NCBI RefSeq assembly: GCF_021390155.1
Contig: NZ_CP089985.1
Location: forward strand, 1,313,001-1,377,000
DNA: 64,000 nt
Reading direction: 5' to 3'
Source: Pseudomonas sp. HN11
GTDB taxonomy: Bacteria > Pseudomonadota > Gammaproteobacteria > Pseudomonadales > Pseudomonadaceae
Position numbers and translations under genes: made by a program. Positions 16,885 to 26,721 of the stretch are shown in pieces (positions within the stretch are counted from its first letter, which is position 1; each line of letters begins with the position of its first letter). The notes below the pieces were generated by a model that saw only the letters and a list, made by a program, of their open reading frames with translations, did not search any database and was not told where the DNA came from.

Positions 16885-17518
16885 CCCTCCTATACGCCCG
16901 CATAAACAACCCCACCACCTCCTGCACATGTTCTTCGGCGGCTTCTTCACTCAGTTGCCCGCCGCAGCCGTACAGCAAGCAGAAATTCGCCGTGCCCTTG
17001 AGCAGGCAAAAGAAGTGTTCGGCGGCCGTAAAGGGTTTGTCGATGCTCAGCGCGCCGCTCTGGTCGATCTTGCCGAGCAGGCGCTCCATGCCTTGCAGCA
17101 TGCGCATGGGCCCTGCCTCGAAGAAGATCTGCGAGAGTTTCACGTCCTGATTGCCGGTCGTCATCATCAGGCGATGCAGGTTGACCGACTCTTCGCTGTT
17201 GATCAGGCGATGAAACCCCCGCGCGATGTTCAGCAACACCGTCTGCACAGGCATACCTGCGGGCAGCTCGAAGTACATCACCGGCAACTGTTCTTCGCAC
17301 TTGGCCACCACGGCGGCGGTGAATAACGTCTCTTTGTCGTTGAAGTGGCTGTAGACGGTCAGCTTCGACACGCCGGCTTCCAGTGCCACCGCGTCCATGC
17401 TGGTACTGGCGTAGCCGTTGCTCAAAAACAGAATTTTTGCTGCTTCGAGGATCGCCTGGCGTTTTGCCATGTCCTTTGGACGCCCGGGGCTATTGGTGAT
17501 TACAGGATTGTCGGACAT
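16865..17518 (-). CDS. mexL: TetR-family repressor of the efflux operon, MexL-like
   Basis: 217 residues. Helix-turn-helix at about 20-65 (MAKRQAILEAAKILFLSNGY, TSMDAVALEAGVSKLTVYSHF). ATG 17518 has AAAGG 6 bases upstream; a GTG two codons earlier is less likely. Divergent from an RND operon, with a palindromic operator between. Gene order next to rsmJ matches mexL-mexJK (PA3678-PA3676) in P. aeruginosa, where MexL represses mexJK and itself. The ligand is unknown. The stop lies inside the AAGCTGCAAG repeat, so the last residues are encoded by repeat DNA. Confidence 0.8.
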   Translation of the reverse strand: MSDNPVITNSPGRPKDMAKRQAILEAAKILFLSNGYASTSMDAVALEAGVSKLTVYSHFNDKETLFTAAVVAKCEEQLPVMYFELPAGMPVQTVLLNIARGFHRLINSEESVNLHRLMMTTGNQDVKLSQIFFEAGPMRMLQGMERLLGKIDQSGALSIDKPFTAAEHFFCLLKGTANFCLLYGCGGQLSEEAAEEHVQEVVGLFMRAYRREAAASG

Positions 17519-17536
17519 TTTCACCTTTAATACTGG

Positions 17537-17572
17537 ACTGGTGAGTTTGGTATTAATAACATACCCACCAGT
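17537..17572. promoter_or_regulatory. Operator palindrome between mexL and mexJ
   Basis: ACTGGTGAGT (17537-17546) and ACCCACCAGT (17563-17572) form an inverted repeat with 9 of 10 matching positions and a 16-base AT-rich centre containing ATTAAT. It lies in the 93-base divergent promoter region, where a TetR dimer pair would shut both promoters. Confidence 0.7.
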
Positions 17573-17611
17573 ATAATTATTCCTAGCTCTATTTGCGAAA
17601 GGTCCTACAGC

Positions 17612-18712
17612 ATGCGCAGCACTTTCCTGCCCTTTGCGTTGCCTCTCAGCCTGGTCTTCCTATTAGCCGCCTGCGGCCATGAAGAAGCGGCGCAGACGAC
17701 CATTCGTCCGGCCATGGTGGTGCAGCCACAGCTGTCGTCGCAGTCGGCAGACAGCTACCCCGGTGAAGTGCGCGCCCGCTATGAACCTGACCTGGCCTTT
17801 CGCATCGCAGGCAAAGTCAGCAAGCGCCTCGTGGAGGAGGGCGAGCGGGTCAAGGCCAACCAGCCACTCGCCGAACTTGACCCCCAGGACGTGCGCCTGC
17901 AATTGGAAGCCACCCGCGCCCAAGTTGCCGCCGCCGAGGCCAACTTGAGCCTGGTGCGTGCCGAGCGGGATCGCTACAAGACCCTGATGGACCGTCAGAT
18001 GGTCAGCCGCTCCCAGTACGATAATTCCGAAAACCTCTACCGGTCCGGCGAAGCACGTCTTAAACAAATCAAGGCCGAGTTCGACGTGGCCAGCAACCAG
18101 GCCGGTTATGCCGTGTTGCGTGCGCCCCACGACGGTGTGGTGGCCAAGCGTGCGGTGGAAGTCGGCCAGGTGGTATCTGCCGGCCAGACCGTATTCACCC
18201 TGGCCACAGATGGCGAGCGCGAAGTGCTCATCAGCCTGCCGGAGCAGGGCTTTGGCCGCTTCAAGATCGGTCAGCCGGTGTCGGTTGAGTTGTGGAGCCA
18301 GCCCGATCAGCGCTTCAGCGGGCGTATTCGTGAACTGTCACCGGCAGCCGATCCGAAATCTCGCACGTTCGCGGCTCGTGTGGCGTTCACCGGCGGCAAG
18401 GTCCCGGCCGAACTGGGCCAGAGCGCTCGTGTATTCATACAAGCCGATGGGCTTATTCCACTGTCGGTACCGTTGTCTGCCCTCAGTGCGGAGAATGGTG
18501 CGTCCTACGTCTGGCGTGTACAGCCGAACAACACCCTCAAACGCACACCCGTCAGGATTGGCGCTTTTGGTGAAAAAACCGTCCCGGTACTGGAAGGTTT
18601 GAACCCGACCGACTGGGTCATCGCTGCGGGTGTGCATGTGCTTCACGAGGGCCAGCAAGTGCGCCCGGTGGATCGCTCCAACCGTGTGGTGAATCTGGCG
18701 GCCAAGGAGTAG
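17612..18712 (+). CDS. mexJ: RND efflux membrane-fusion lipoprotein, MexJ-like
   Basis: 366 residues. Lipobox LLAAC with Cys21 anchors it in the inner membrane. Barrel-sandwich halves (KVSKRLVEEGERVKANQPLA and RAPHDGVVAKRAVEVGQVV) surround an alpha hairpin of about 90-150; then beta-barrel and proximal domains. It bridges the inner-membrane pump and an outer-membrane channel. GAAAGGT precedes ATG 17612; the pump gene follows after 6 bases. In P. aeruginosa MexJK uses OprM or OpmH encoded elsewhere; no channel gene is present here either. Confidence 0.85.
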   Translation: MRSTFLPFALPLSLVFLLAACGHEEAAQTTIRPAMVVQPQLSSQSADSYPGEVRARYEPDLAFRIAGKVSKRLVEEGERVKANQPLAELDPQDVRLQLEATRAQVAAAEANLSLVRAERDRYKTLMDRQMVSRSQYDNSENLYRSGEARLKQIKAEFDVASNQAGYAVLRAPHDGVVAKRAVEVGQVVSAGQTVFTLATDGEREVLISLPEQGFGRFKIGQPVSVELWSQPDQRFSGRIRELSPAADPKSRTFAARVAFTGGKVPAELGQSARVFIQADGLIPLSVPLSALSAENGASYVWRVQPNNTLKRTPVRIGAFGEKTVPVLEGLNPTDWVIAAGVHVLHEGQQVRPVDRSNRVVNLAAKE

Positions 18713-18718
18713 TCCCCG

Positions 18719-21700
18719 ATGGGTTTCAATCTTTCCGAATGGGCGTTGCGTAATCGCCAGATCGTCCTGTTCCTGATGATCCTGCTGGCAGTGGTTGGCA
18801 CCTTGTCCTACTCCAAACTGGGACAAAGCGAAGACCCGCCGTTCACCTTCAAGGCCATGGTGATCAAGACCAACTGGCCCGGCGCCACGGCCCAGGAAGT
18901 ATCGCGGCAAGTCACCGAACGCATTGAGAAAAAACTCATGGAGACCGGTGAGTACGAACGCATCGTCTCGTTCTCGCGCCCCGGCGAATCCCAGGTCACC
19001 TTCATGGCCCGAGATTCCATGCATTCGGCGCAAATTCCTGAGCTGTGGTATCAGGTGCGCAAGAAGATCAGCGATATCCGCCAGACCTTGCCGCCGGATA
19101 TCCAGGGGCCGTTTTTCAACGATGAATTCGGCACCACCTTCGGCAACATCTACGCCCTGACCGGCGACGGTTTTGATTACGCCGTGCTCAAGGACTACGC
19201 CGATCGTATCCAGATTCAGCTGCAGCGCGTGACGGACGTGGGCAAGGTCGAGTTGCTTGGCCAACAGGATGAGAAAGTCTGGATAGAACTGTCCAACCTC
19301 AAGCTGGCCACTCTTGGCCTGCCTTTGGCAGCGGTGCAGCAGGCGTTGCAGGAACAGAACGCGGTCTCCACCGCCGGCTTCTTTGAAACGCCGAGCGAGC
19401 GCGTGCAATTGCGGGTGTCGGGTAACTTCAAGACCGTGGAAGAGATCCGCAACTTCCCGATACGCGTGGGAGACCGTACCTTCCGCATCGGCGACGTAGC
19501 CGACATCCACCGTGGCTTCAACGACCCGCCGGCACCACGCATGCGCTACATGGGTGAGGATGCGATCGGCCTGGCCGTGGCCATGCGGGATGGCGGCGAT
19601 ATCTTGGTATTGGGCAAAGCCCTGGAAGGTGAGTTCGCACGCCTGCAGAAGAACCTTCCGGCCGGCATGGAGCTGCGCAAGGTGTCGGACCAACCGGCGG
19701 CGGTGAAAACCAGCGTCGGCGAATTCGTACAGGTACTGGCCGAAGCACTGGCCATCGTGTTGCTGGTGAGTTTCTTCTCCCTCGGTGTGCGTACCGGCAT
19801 GGTGGTGGCCTTGGCAATTCCGCTGGTGCTGGCGATGACGTTTGCCTCCATGTATTACCTCGGCATTGGTCTGCATAAGATTTCTCTTGGCGCCTTGGTT
19901 CTGGCCCTGGGCCTGCTGGTGGACGACGCGATCATCGCCGTGGAAATGATGGCGATCAAAATGGAGCAGGGCTACGATCGGCTCAAGGCCGCCAGTTTTG
20001 CCTGGACCAGCACCGCGTTCCCGATGCTCACCGGTACGCTGATCACCGCAGCAGGCTTCTTGCCGATTGCCACGGCGCAATCGAGTACCGGTGAATACAC
20101 CCGGTCGATCTTTCAAGTGGTGACCATTGCGTTACTCGCCTCCTGGGTGGCTGCGGTGGTGTTCGTGCCCTACCTGGGGGAAAAGCTCCTGCCGGACCTG
20201 GCGAAAATTCATGCTGCCAAGCACGGCACCGATGGGCCTGATCCCTACGGCACACCCTTCTACCTGCGCGTAAGACGCTTAGTGGAGTGGTGTGTGCGTC
20301 GGCGTAAAACGGTGATCGTCTTGACCTTGCTGCTGTTTATCGGCTCGGTGGCGCTGTTCCGTTTTGTGCCGCAACAGTTCTTTCCGGCTTCCGGCCGCCT
20401 GGAGCTGATGGTGGATCTGAAGCTGGCAGAAGGTGCGTCGTTGAGCAACACCGCCGACCAGGTCAAGCGTCTGGAGGCCTTGCTCAAGGAGCATGCGGGT
20501 ATCGACAACTATGTGGCCTATGTCGGCACCGGTTCGCCGCGTTTCTATCTTCCTCTGGATCAGCAACTGCCGGCTGCCAGCTTCGCGCAGTTTGTTGTCC
20601 TGGCCAACACCATCAAGGAACGCGAAAGCCTGCGCACCTGGCTGATCGAAACCCTCAACGAACAATTCCCTGATTTGCGCTCGAGGGTGACCCGCCTGGA
20701 AAACGGCCCGCCTGTGGGCTATCCGGTGCAGTTCCGCGTGACGGGCGAACACATCGAAGAAGTCCGCGCCCTCGCACGGAAAGTGGCGGCCAAGGTTCGC
20801 GAAAATACCCACGTGGTCAACGTGCATCTGGATTGGGAGGAGCCGAGCAAGATCGTCTACCTCAATATCGATCAGGACCGCGCCCGCGCGCTCGGCGTGA
20901 GCACGGCCAATCTGTCGAAATTCCTGCAGCGCTCGTTGACCGGTTCCAGTGTCAGCCAATACCGCGAGGACAACGAGTTGATCGAGATCCTCCTGCGCGG
21001 AACGGTGCATGAGCGCACTGAGCTGTCGTTGCTGCCCAGCCTGGCAGTGCCTACGGACAATGGCAAAAGCGTAGCGTTATCGCAGATCGCCACCCTTGAG
21101 TACGGTTTCGAGGAGGGCATCATCTGGCACCGTAACCGTCTACCCACGGTGACCGTCCGCGCCGACATTTATGGCAAGGATCAGCCGGCGACGCTGGTCC
21201 AGCAGATTCTGCCGACCCTTGAAGGCGTGCGCGCCGAGCTGCCGGATGGCTACCTGCTGGACGTGGGCGGTACTGTCGAGGACTCAACCCGTGGCCAGAA
21301 CTCGGTAAAAGCCGGCGTGCCGCTGTTTATCGTGGTGGTGTTAACGTTACTCATGCTGCAACTGCGCAGTTTCTCACGCACCGCCATGGTGTTTCTGACG
21401 GCGCCGCTGGGCTTGATTGGTGTGACGCTGTTCCTGCTGGTCTTCCGCCAGCCCTTCGGTTTCGTGGCCATGCTGGGGACCATTGCACTGTCGGGGATGA
21501 TCATGCGTAACTCGGTGATCCTGGTGGACCAGATCGAGCAGGACATCAAGGCAGGTCTGGCGCCCTGGCAGGCGATTATCGAAGCCACGGTCCGACGCTT
21601 CCGCCCGATCGTGCTGACAGCCCTTGCCGCTGTGCTGGCGATGATCCCGTTGTCACGCAGTGTGTTTTTCGGCCCGATGGCCGTGGCGATCATGGGCGGG

Positions 21701-21784
21701 TTGATTGTGGCGACGGCGCTGACCCTATTGTTCTTGCCGGCCCTGTATGCTTCGTGGTTCCGAGTGAGGAAGGACGTCGCGTAA
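18719..21784 (+). CDS. mexK: RND multidrug efflux pump, MexK-like
   Basis: 1021 residues, HAE1-type inner-membrane proton antiporter. First membrane segment QIVLFLMILLAVVGTLSY at residues 14-31, a large periplasmic porter domain, and LVDDAIIAVEMM in TM4 with the Asp pair needed for proton relay. A second porter/TM half ends with the PLSRSVFFGPMAVAIMGG region. Same length class as MexK (about 1025). Expected substrates by analogy are triclosan, macrolides and tetracycline; substrate range here is inferred. A LysE-type gene starts 2 bases after the stop. Confidence 0.88.
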   Translation: MGFNLSEWALRNRQIVLFLMILLAVVGTLSYSKLGQSEDPPFTFKAMVIKTNWPGATAQEVSRQVTERIEKKLMETGEYERIVSFSRPGESQVTFMARDSMHSAQIPELWYQVRKKISDIRQTLPPDIQGPFFNDEFGTTFGNIYALTGDGFDYAVLKDYADRIQIQLQRVTDVGKVELLGQQDEKVWIELSNLKLATLGLPLAAVQQALQEQNAVSTAGFFETPSERVQLRVSGNFKTVEEIRNFPIRVGDRTFRIGDVADIHRGFNDPPAPRMRYMGEDAIGLAVAMRDGGDILVLGKALEGEFARLQKNLPAGMELRKVSDQPAAVKTSVGEFVQVLAEALAIVLLVSFFSLGVRTGMVVALAIPLVLAMTFASMYYLGIGLHKISLGALVLALGLLVDDAIIAVEMMAIKMEQGYDRLKAASFAWTSTAFPMLTGTLITAAGFLPIATAQSSTGEYTRSIFQVVTIALLASWVAAVVFVPYLGEKLLPDLAKIHAAKHGTDGPDPYGTPFYLRVRRLVEWCVRRRKTVIVLTLLLFIGSVALFRFVPQQFFPASGRLELMVDLKLAEGASLSNTADQVKRLEALLKEHAGIDNYVAYVGTGSPRFYLPLDQQLPAASFAQFVVLANTIKERESLRTWLIETLNEQFPDLRSRVTRLENGPPVGYPVQFRVTGEHIEEVRALARKVAAKVRENTHVVNVHLDWEEPSKIVYLNIDQDRARALGVSTANLSKFLQRSLTGSSVSQYREDNELIEILLRGTVHERTELSLLPSLAVPTDNGKSVALSQIATLEYGFEEGIIWHRNRLPTVTVRADIYGKDQPATLVQQILPTLEGVRAELPDGYLLDVGGTVEDSTRGQNSVKAGVPLFIVVVLTLLMLQLRSFSRTAMVFLTAPLGLIGVTLFLLVFRQPFGFVAMLGTIALSGMIMRNSVILVDQIEQDIKAGLAPWQAIIEATVRRFRPIVLTALAAVLAMIPLSRSVFFGPMAVAIMGGLIVATALTLLFLPALYASWFRVRKDVA

Positions 21785-21786
21785 TC

Positions 21787-22380
21787 ATGCTGGCCACCGT
21801 TTCAGCCCTGATGTTGTTGTTGCTTGCCCCAGGTCCGACCAACACCCTGCTGTTTCGCTCCGGGGTGTTGTTCGGCTTTCGGGCGTCCTGGATGCTGGCG
21901 TTTATCGAGTGCCTGGCTTACCTGTTGCAGGTCTCTGCGTGGGGCGTGGCGTTGTTGTATTTGGCCACGTATTCACCGTGGGCGCTCAAGGCTACGCAGT
22001 TGGTAGCGGCGTGTTACCTGTTGCATGTCTCGTACACACTTTGGCAGTCCAAGAACAGCGTCGCTGACCGCGAGGGCGACCGATTTTCCGGCGTGTATTT
22101 CTTCTGGTTGACGGTCATGAATCCCAAGGGCTTGCTGATTGTTTCGTTTATCGCGCCGATGACGGCATTTGCTTCGTTAAAGGGGTATGCCGAATTCATG
22201 GCCACACTGGCATTGGTAGTGATACCGGTCGGGTCTGCGTGGATCTTATTGGGCAGTCGATTCGAGGGGATTCAAAAGGCCTGGCTGACGCCCCTTAAGA
22301 TCAACCGGGCAACTTCCGTGGTCATCTGCTGTTTTGCCACACTCATGATGGGGCGGTGGGTGGATTCGGTTTTTCACTGA
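21787..22380 (+). CDS. LysE/RhtB-family exporter
   Basis: 197 residues, about six membrane helices. The family N-terminus is seen as LLLLAPGPTNTLLFRSGV, and the middle has FFWLTVMNPKGLLI, the Asn-Pro-Lys signature of LysE/RhtB amino-acid exporters. It starts 2 bases after mexK, so it probably shares the mexJK transcript and MexL control. The substrate is unknown. No terminator immediately follows; 22381-22526 has no other gene. Confidence 0.85.
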   Translation: MLATVSALMLLLLAPGPTNTLLFRSGVLFGFRASWMLAFIECLAYLLQVSAWGVALLYLATYSPWALKATQLVAACYLLHVSYTLWQSKNSVADREGDRFSGVYFFWLTVMNPKGLLIVSFIAPMTAFASLKGYAEFMATLALVVIPVGSAWILLGSRFEGIQKAWLTPLKINRATSVVICCFATLMMGRWVDSVFH

Positions 22381-22526
22381 CCATAATTTACACGCGGAGG
22401 TAAATGAGCGCCGGGGCGTAGGGAACGTCTGTAGTTTTCACTCCACTCAGATTTGCCTGATAGACAGGCGTACGGCTTCGCGGCTGCGCGGGTCGTACTC
22501 ATTTCAATCAACGTATGGAGTGTCAG

Positions 22527-22772
22527 ATGTCTATTTTTTCCGCCATCCTGGAGTTTAAGCGTGGGATTTTCGAAGCTCTTTTTGGCAATAACCCCACTAG
22601 CGGTGGAACTTGGCCCGCGCGACCGCAGCAGACTGTCGATTCACATCGGCCGGCTTTTGGCAATTTCCGGCCTTTCAAGCCCGTCCACGGTCGTCCCCAT
22701 TCCCACACGTATTCCCATACGCGATACGAGTATCCGTTACCGAGTAGGCCTTTGTTTACGATGCAGCGCTAA
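22527..22772 (+). CDS. Small His-rich hypothetical protein
   Basis: 81 residues, MSIFSAILEFKRGIFEALFG at the N-terminus (an amphipathic helix). The tail is rich in Pro, Arg, His and aromatic residues (VHGRPHSHTYSHTRYEY). ATG 22527 has GGAG at 22517-22520, 6 bases away; an ATG at 22515 lacks such a site. An overlapping frame is also open, so coding status rests on the start signal. A perfect hairpin lies just after (22790-22827). No family recognised; membrane-surface attachment or metal binding is only a guess. Confidence 0.45.
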   Translation: MSIFSAILEFKRGIFEALFGNNPTSGGTWPARPQQTVDSHRPAFGNFRPFKPVHGRPHSHTYSHTRYEYPLPSRPLFTMQR

Positions 22773-22789
22773 AGGACTAGCGTAGGACG

Positions 22790-22827
22790 ACTGCGCCAAA
22801 GTGCCTGAAAAGCGACTTTGGCGCAGT
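22790..22827. terminator. Perfect 13-bp hairpin
   Basis: ACTGCGCCAAAGT (22790-22802) and ACTTTGGCGCAGT (22815-22827), a 12-base loop. No T run, but it sits between two convergent genes and probably serves both as a terminator or RNA-stabilising stem. Confidence 0.55.
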
Positions 22828-22852
22828 GGTTCAAGGGTGCACCTGTGAGGGC

Positions 22853-23542
22853 TTACAGCGCACCAAACACTTTTTTCGCCAAACTGGTGGCCGCCGCCGC
22901 CGGGTTCTCGCGAATGGTCTCTTCCTGCTTCGCAATCATCTTGAACAAACCGTCCAGCGCTTGTTCGGTCACGTAGTTCTCGACGTTGGCGCTCTTGGCG
23001 TCCACTGCGCCAAAGGCTGCGGCCTTGCCGGCCAGGGCGTTGTATTGCTGGGCTACGCCGACCTTGTCGGTAGCCGCTTTGACGATCGGCAGGAACTTGG
23101 CGCGGATTTGCTCGCGACTGCTTTTGTTCAGGTACTGGGTGGCCGAGTCCTGGCCACCGCTGAGGATGCCCTTGGCGTCTGTCACGCTCATGTTTTTCAC
23201 GGCATTTACGAGGATTGGCTGAGCCTGGGTCACGGCAGTTTCGGCGGCCTTGTTCATGCTGGTTTCCAGCTGGGTGACCTGGTCACCCATGCCAAACATT
23301 TTCAGTTTGTCGGCGACTTTGCCCAGCTTGCCAGGCAGGCCGATCTTCACTTCCGGGTTGTTGCTGAAACCACCGGGTACACCCAGTTGCTTCACAGCGA
23401 TCTGCGCGCCTTGGGTCAGGGCATCCTTGAGGCCGCCACTGGCGTCGCCCTGAGACAGGCTGCTGAGGTCCAGGGCCATGGCGTGGGCACCGAATACCAG
23501 GCCGGCACACAGGGCAGTAAAGCGAAGGGAGTTACGGAGCAT
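22853..23542 (-). CDS. DUF4197 periplasmic protein
   Basis: 229 residues. A cleavable signal peptide of about 23 residues (ALCAGLVFGAHAMA, cut after AMA) predicts a periplasmic protein. The body is helical with LSSLSQGDASGGLKDALTQG and YVTEQALDGLFKMIAKQEE, typical of DUF4197. Function unknown. Located 39 bases downstream of the YbaY-like gene on the same strand; plsB, YbaY and DUF4197 may form one transcript. Confidence 0.85.
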   Translation of the reverse strand: MLRNSLRFTALCAGLVFGAHAMALDLSSLSQGDASGGLKDALTQGAQIAVKQLGVPGGFSNNPEVKIGLPGKLGKVADKLKMFGMGDQVTQLETSMNKAAETAVTQAQPILVNAVKNMSVTDAKGILSGGQDSATQYLNKSSREQIRAKFLPIVKAATDKVGVAQQYNALAGKAAAFGAVDAKSANVENYVTEQALDGLFKMIAKQEETIRENPAAAATSLAKKVFGAL

Positions 23543-23581
23543 GGGCGCTTCCTTTTGATCGGGCTTATGTTCTAGAGGCGA

Positions 23582-23983
23582 TTAGTGGGCCGCGGCATCA
23601 ACGCGCAGGCGCAAGGGTTGCGGGTCTTGACCATTGAGCTGCACAGCGTGCCGTTCAGTGGTAATAAACAGTAGCTTGCCATCCAGTTCGATGCGAGCAC
23701 TCACCGAATAACTGTGGCCGGGTTTGACTTGCGCCGGATCGTAGCTCAGGTGGAACGGCAGCGGCACCTGCCCTTTGACCGGGCCTTTCTGTTCGGCCAG
23801 GGTGACGGCCGGGGCGTCCATCAACGACACATCTTGCAGGGTGACGCTCAAGGTCGCGGTCGGTGGCAGGGCGATACGTTGCAAGTAGAACACCTCACCA
23901 TCGAGGCTGGCCTTGGGCGTGGGGCTCATGGATTGGCAGGCTCCGAGCAGGGCAGTGAGGCCCAGGAGGATGATCTTTTTCAT
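23582..23983 (-). CDS. YbaY-family lipoprotein
   Basis: 133 residues. Lipobox LLGAC (Cys16). The body matches the YbaY/lipoprotein-chaperone-related beta-sandwich: LPPTATLSVTLQDVSLMDAP, GQVPLPFHLSYDPAQ, YSVSARIELDGKLLF. AAGGAG stands 8 bases before ATG 23983. Located 51 bases downstream of plsB. Function not established. Confidence 0.85.
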   Translation of the reverse strand: MKKIILLGLTALLGACQSMSPTPKASLDGEVFYLQRIALPPTATLSVTLQDVSLMDAPAVTLAEQKGPVKGQVPLPFHLSYDPAQVKPGHSYSVSARIELDGKLLFITTERHAVQLNGQDPQPLRLRVDAAAH

Positions 23984-24034
23984 GGTGTTGCTCCTTTTCA
24001 ACGGCGCCGACATCCCACCGGCGCCTTCTTAAAT

Positions 24035-26539
24035 CTAGCGGGTTTCTTCTGGTTCAACCGGTGCTTCTGCTGCCCCATCAACCCGATGCAACGCTACTTG
24101 CCGGATCGACAGGCGGATATCCGCCGGTAACACACGCTTGGCCGCGCCTTCGGCCAGCTCACCGAGCAGGTCGTGGTAGCTCAGCTTGCCGGCCTCATCG
24201 CGGCGCAGCACATCTTGCTCCAGCAATGTCTGGATGAAATGTCGGAAAAGGCTTTTGTCGAAGAATTCCGGGGCATTGAGGCCATGCAGGATCGACAGGC
24301 GCTGGGCCATGATCGTGCACAGGTCTTCCAGCTCTTCGGCGCTGATGCTGTTCTGGCCGCTGTTGAGCAGCAGCGAAATCGCCATGTAGAAGCGTTGCAG
24401 GGTCTGGGCGATGCTCTTGGACAGCAGCGTCAGCAACACAAAGTGCCGCGAGCTTGGCGCCGGGCGCAGGTACACGTTGTTTTCAAAGCGCAGCAGCCCT
24501 TGCTCGACAAAGGCCTCCAGCCATTGGTCGATCACCGTGTCCAGCTCCTCCAGCGACCAGCGAATGAACAGCTCCGATTGCAGGTACGGATACAGCGCGT
24601 GGGTATAGCGCAGGATCTGGTCGCGGCTCATCCGAGAGCTGCTCTGAAAGAAGCTCGCCAGCAGCGCCGGCAGGGCAAAGATGTGCAGCACGTTGTTGCG
24701 GTAATAGGTCATCAGGACGGCGTTCTGCTCGTCCAGGTACAAAATCTTGCCGAGTGCATCACTCTGTTCCGACAGCAGGTCCATGTCCTTGACGTGCTTG
24801 ATCAGCGACAGACCATCGCCTTCGGGTAGCGTGGTGTGAGGTGAATAGGGCACGCGGCGCAGCAACGCCAGGTACAGGTCCAGCTGGCGCGCCATGGCTT
24901 GTTCATCCAAGGCCAGGCGGGTGGTGGACAACAGTGCCAGGGCCACCAGGTTCACCGGGTTTACCGCCGCCGCTTCGTTCAAGTGGCGCGCCACCTGTTC
25001 GCCGAGACGGTTGGTGGTTTCGTTGAGCCAGGCCGGCTTGTAATTCGGACCCAGTTCCTGTGTGCGCCAGCCAGGCTGTTCGCTGTCGAGGAATTCGGCC
25101 AGCTTGATCGGCTCGCCGAAGTTGACCGCGACCTGGCCAAAACGCTGCTTGAGCGCGCCGACCACTTTGAAAATATCGAAAATCGACTCTTTCTTCTTGC
25201 TCGCGCCGCGCAGCTCGCCGAGGTAAGTGCGGCCTTCGAGTACGCGCTCATAGCCGATATACACCGGCACAAACACGATCGGCATGCGCGAAGAACGCAG
25301 GAAACTGCGCAGGGTAATCGCGAGCATCCCGGTCTTCGGTTGCAGCATGCGCCCGGTGCGCGAGCGTCCGCCTTCGACGAAATACTCCACCGGGAAGCCC
25401 TTGGTAAACAAGGTATGCAGGTATTCGTTGAACACTGAGGTGTACAGCGGGTTGCCCTTGAAGGTGCGGCGCATGAAAAACGCACCGCCACGGCGCAGCA
25501 GGCTACCGATGACCGGCATGTTCAAGTTGATCCCGGCGGCGATGTGCGGTGGGGTCAGGCCATTTTTAAACAGCAGGTAGGACAGCAGCAGGTAGTCGAT
25601 GTGACTGCGGTGGCAAGGCACGTAGATCACCTCGTAACCTTGGGCAACTTTTTGCACACCTTCGATGTTGTTGACCTTGATGCCGTCGTAGATCTTGTTC
25701 CAGAACCAGCTGAGCACCACCTCGAGGAAGCGAATTGCGGTGTAAGTGTAATCCGAGGCGATCTCATTGCCGTAGCGCAGGGCCTGGGCTTTGGCTTTCT
25801 CTGGGCTGATTTTTTCCCGTTCGGCCTCATCGGCGATGGCCTGGCGCACCAGCGGCATGTTGACCAGTCCCTTCACCAGGTTGCGGCGGTGTGACAGATC
25901 GGGACCGATGACTGCCGTCTTCAGGTTACGAAAGTGCACGCGCAGGATGCGTTGGGCCATGCGCACGGTGCGTTCGTGGCCTTTATTGTGCTCGATCAAT
26001 TCACGCAGGTTGATAGGCGCAGAGAATTGCACCCGGGTCTTGCGACCGAGGATCAGGATGCTCAACAGGCGGCGCAGACGCCCGGTGACCGCCCAACTGT
26101 CGGCAAATAACAGCTTCCACGGGCTGGACTCACTCTCGGGGGATTGGCCCCAGAACACGCTCACGGGAATGATTTGTGCATGCTCTTCGGCGTGCTCGCT
26201 GAGGGCGTGGACCAGTCGGGTCAGTGTGGGCGGCGCGCCGCGCTTGTCCTGGCGGCCAAGCCAGTCCGGCTCCGGCGTCAGGTAGAAGAACGCCGCAGGC
26301 TCCATCAACGGGCCGACCGATACCGGCAGCACCGGGCGCGGCAGGCCAGCCTTGGTGCACTCGGCGTCGACCACGGCCAATTCGGTGAGGGAGGGCGATT
26401 GCAGGACGTAGAACACCGGCCGGCTGCGGTCCAGGTTAAGGGTCAGGGACGACTGGTTGATCGTCTCCGAGCGAACCCAGAGGTACAACAGTCGGCGCAA
26501 GGTGCCGAACACTAGACGGCGGAACGGGGAGCGGGTCAT
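24035..26539 (-). CDS. plsB: Glycerol-3-phosphate 1-O-acyltransferase
   Basis: 834 residues. First step of phospholipid synthesis at the inner membrane, using acyl-ACP or acyl-CoA. Acyltransferase motifs are HX4D ([16 protein letters not shown], about residue 305), [19 protein letters not shown] and the VPVYIGYE proline motif. Length fits PlsB (about 807-834). Start ATG 26539. Upstream lies the divergent cold-shock gene. Confidence 0.97.
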   Translation of the reverse strand: MTRSPFRRLVFGTLRRLLYLWVRSETINQSSLTLNLDRSRPVFYVLQSPSLTELAVVDAECTKAGLPRPVLPVSVGPLMEPAAFFYLTPEPDWLGRQDKRGAPPTLTRLVHALSEHAEEHAQIIPVSVFWGQSPESESSPWKLLFADSWAVTGRLRRLLSILILGRKTRVQFSAPINLRELIEHNKGHERTVRMAQRILRVHFRNLKTAVIGPDLSHRRNLVKGLVNMPLVRQAIADEAEREKISPEKAKAQALRYGNEIASDYTYTAIRFLEVVLSWFWNKIYDGIKVNNIEGVQKVAQGYEVIYVPCHRSHIDYLLLSYLLFKNGLTPPHIAAGINLNMPVIGSLLRRGGAFFMRRTFKGNPLYTSVFNEYLHTLFTKGFPVEYFVEGGRSRTGRMLQPKTGMLAITLRSFLRSSRMPIVFVPVYIGYERVLEGRTYLGELRGASKKKESIFDIFKVVGALKQRFGQVAVNFGEPIKLAEFLDSEQPGWRTQELGPNYKPAWLNETTNRLGEQVARHLNEAAAVNPVNLVALALLSTTRLALDEQAMARQLDLYLALLRRVPYSPHTTLPEGDGLSLIKHVKDMDLLSEQSDALGKILYLDEQNAVLMTYYRNNVLHIFALPALLASFFQSSSRMSRDQILRYTHALYPYLQSELFIRWSLEELDTVIDQWLEAFVEQGLLRFENNVYLRPAPSSRHFVLLTLLSKSIAQTLQRFYMAISLLLNSGQNSISAEELEDLCTIMAQRLSILHGLNAPEFFDKSLFRHFIQTLLEQDVLRRDEAGKLSYHDLLGELAEGAAKRVLPADIRLSIRQVALHRVDGAAEAPVEPEETR

Positions 26540-26639
26540 AGGCGTGCTGCTTCAAGTGGAAAAAACCGAGCAGGCGCTCGGGCGGGTAGTGTGCCGTATT
26601 CGCCGAAAATCGGCAAAAAAGCAGCGATGTAAACTTGAG

Positions 26640-26667
26640 TTGATCGTTTTTGAGCCTGTCTTATACT
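26640..26667 (+). promoter_or_regulatory. Sigma-70 promoter of the cold-shock gene
   Basis: TTGATC (26640-26645), 16 bases, TATACT (26662-26667). This predicts a leader of about 50 bases before ATG 26722. Confidence 0.65.
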
Positions 26668-26721
26668 CGGCAGTTCAATGCGAGCGACTCAACAATAAAA
26701 ATGCATGTGGGAGTTAGACAG

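Noticed and set aside
18338..20116. 592-codon open frame antisense to mexJ-mexK
   Set aside because: High-GC shadow of strongly supported genes; His/Gln/Arg-rich sequence without domains or start signal.
22453..22785. 110-codon frame overlapping the His-rich small gene
   Set aside because: No ribosome site and a composition unlike protein; the 22527 start has GGAG.
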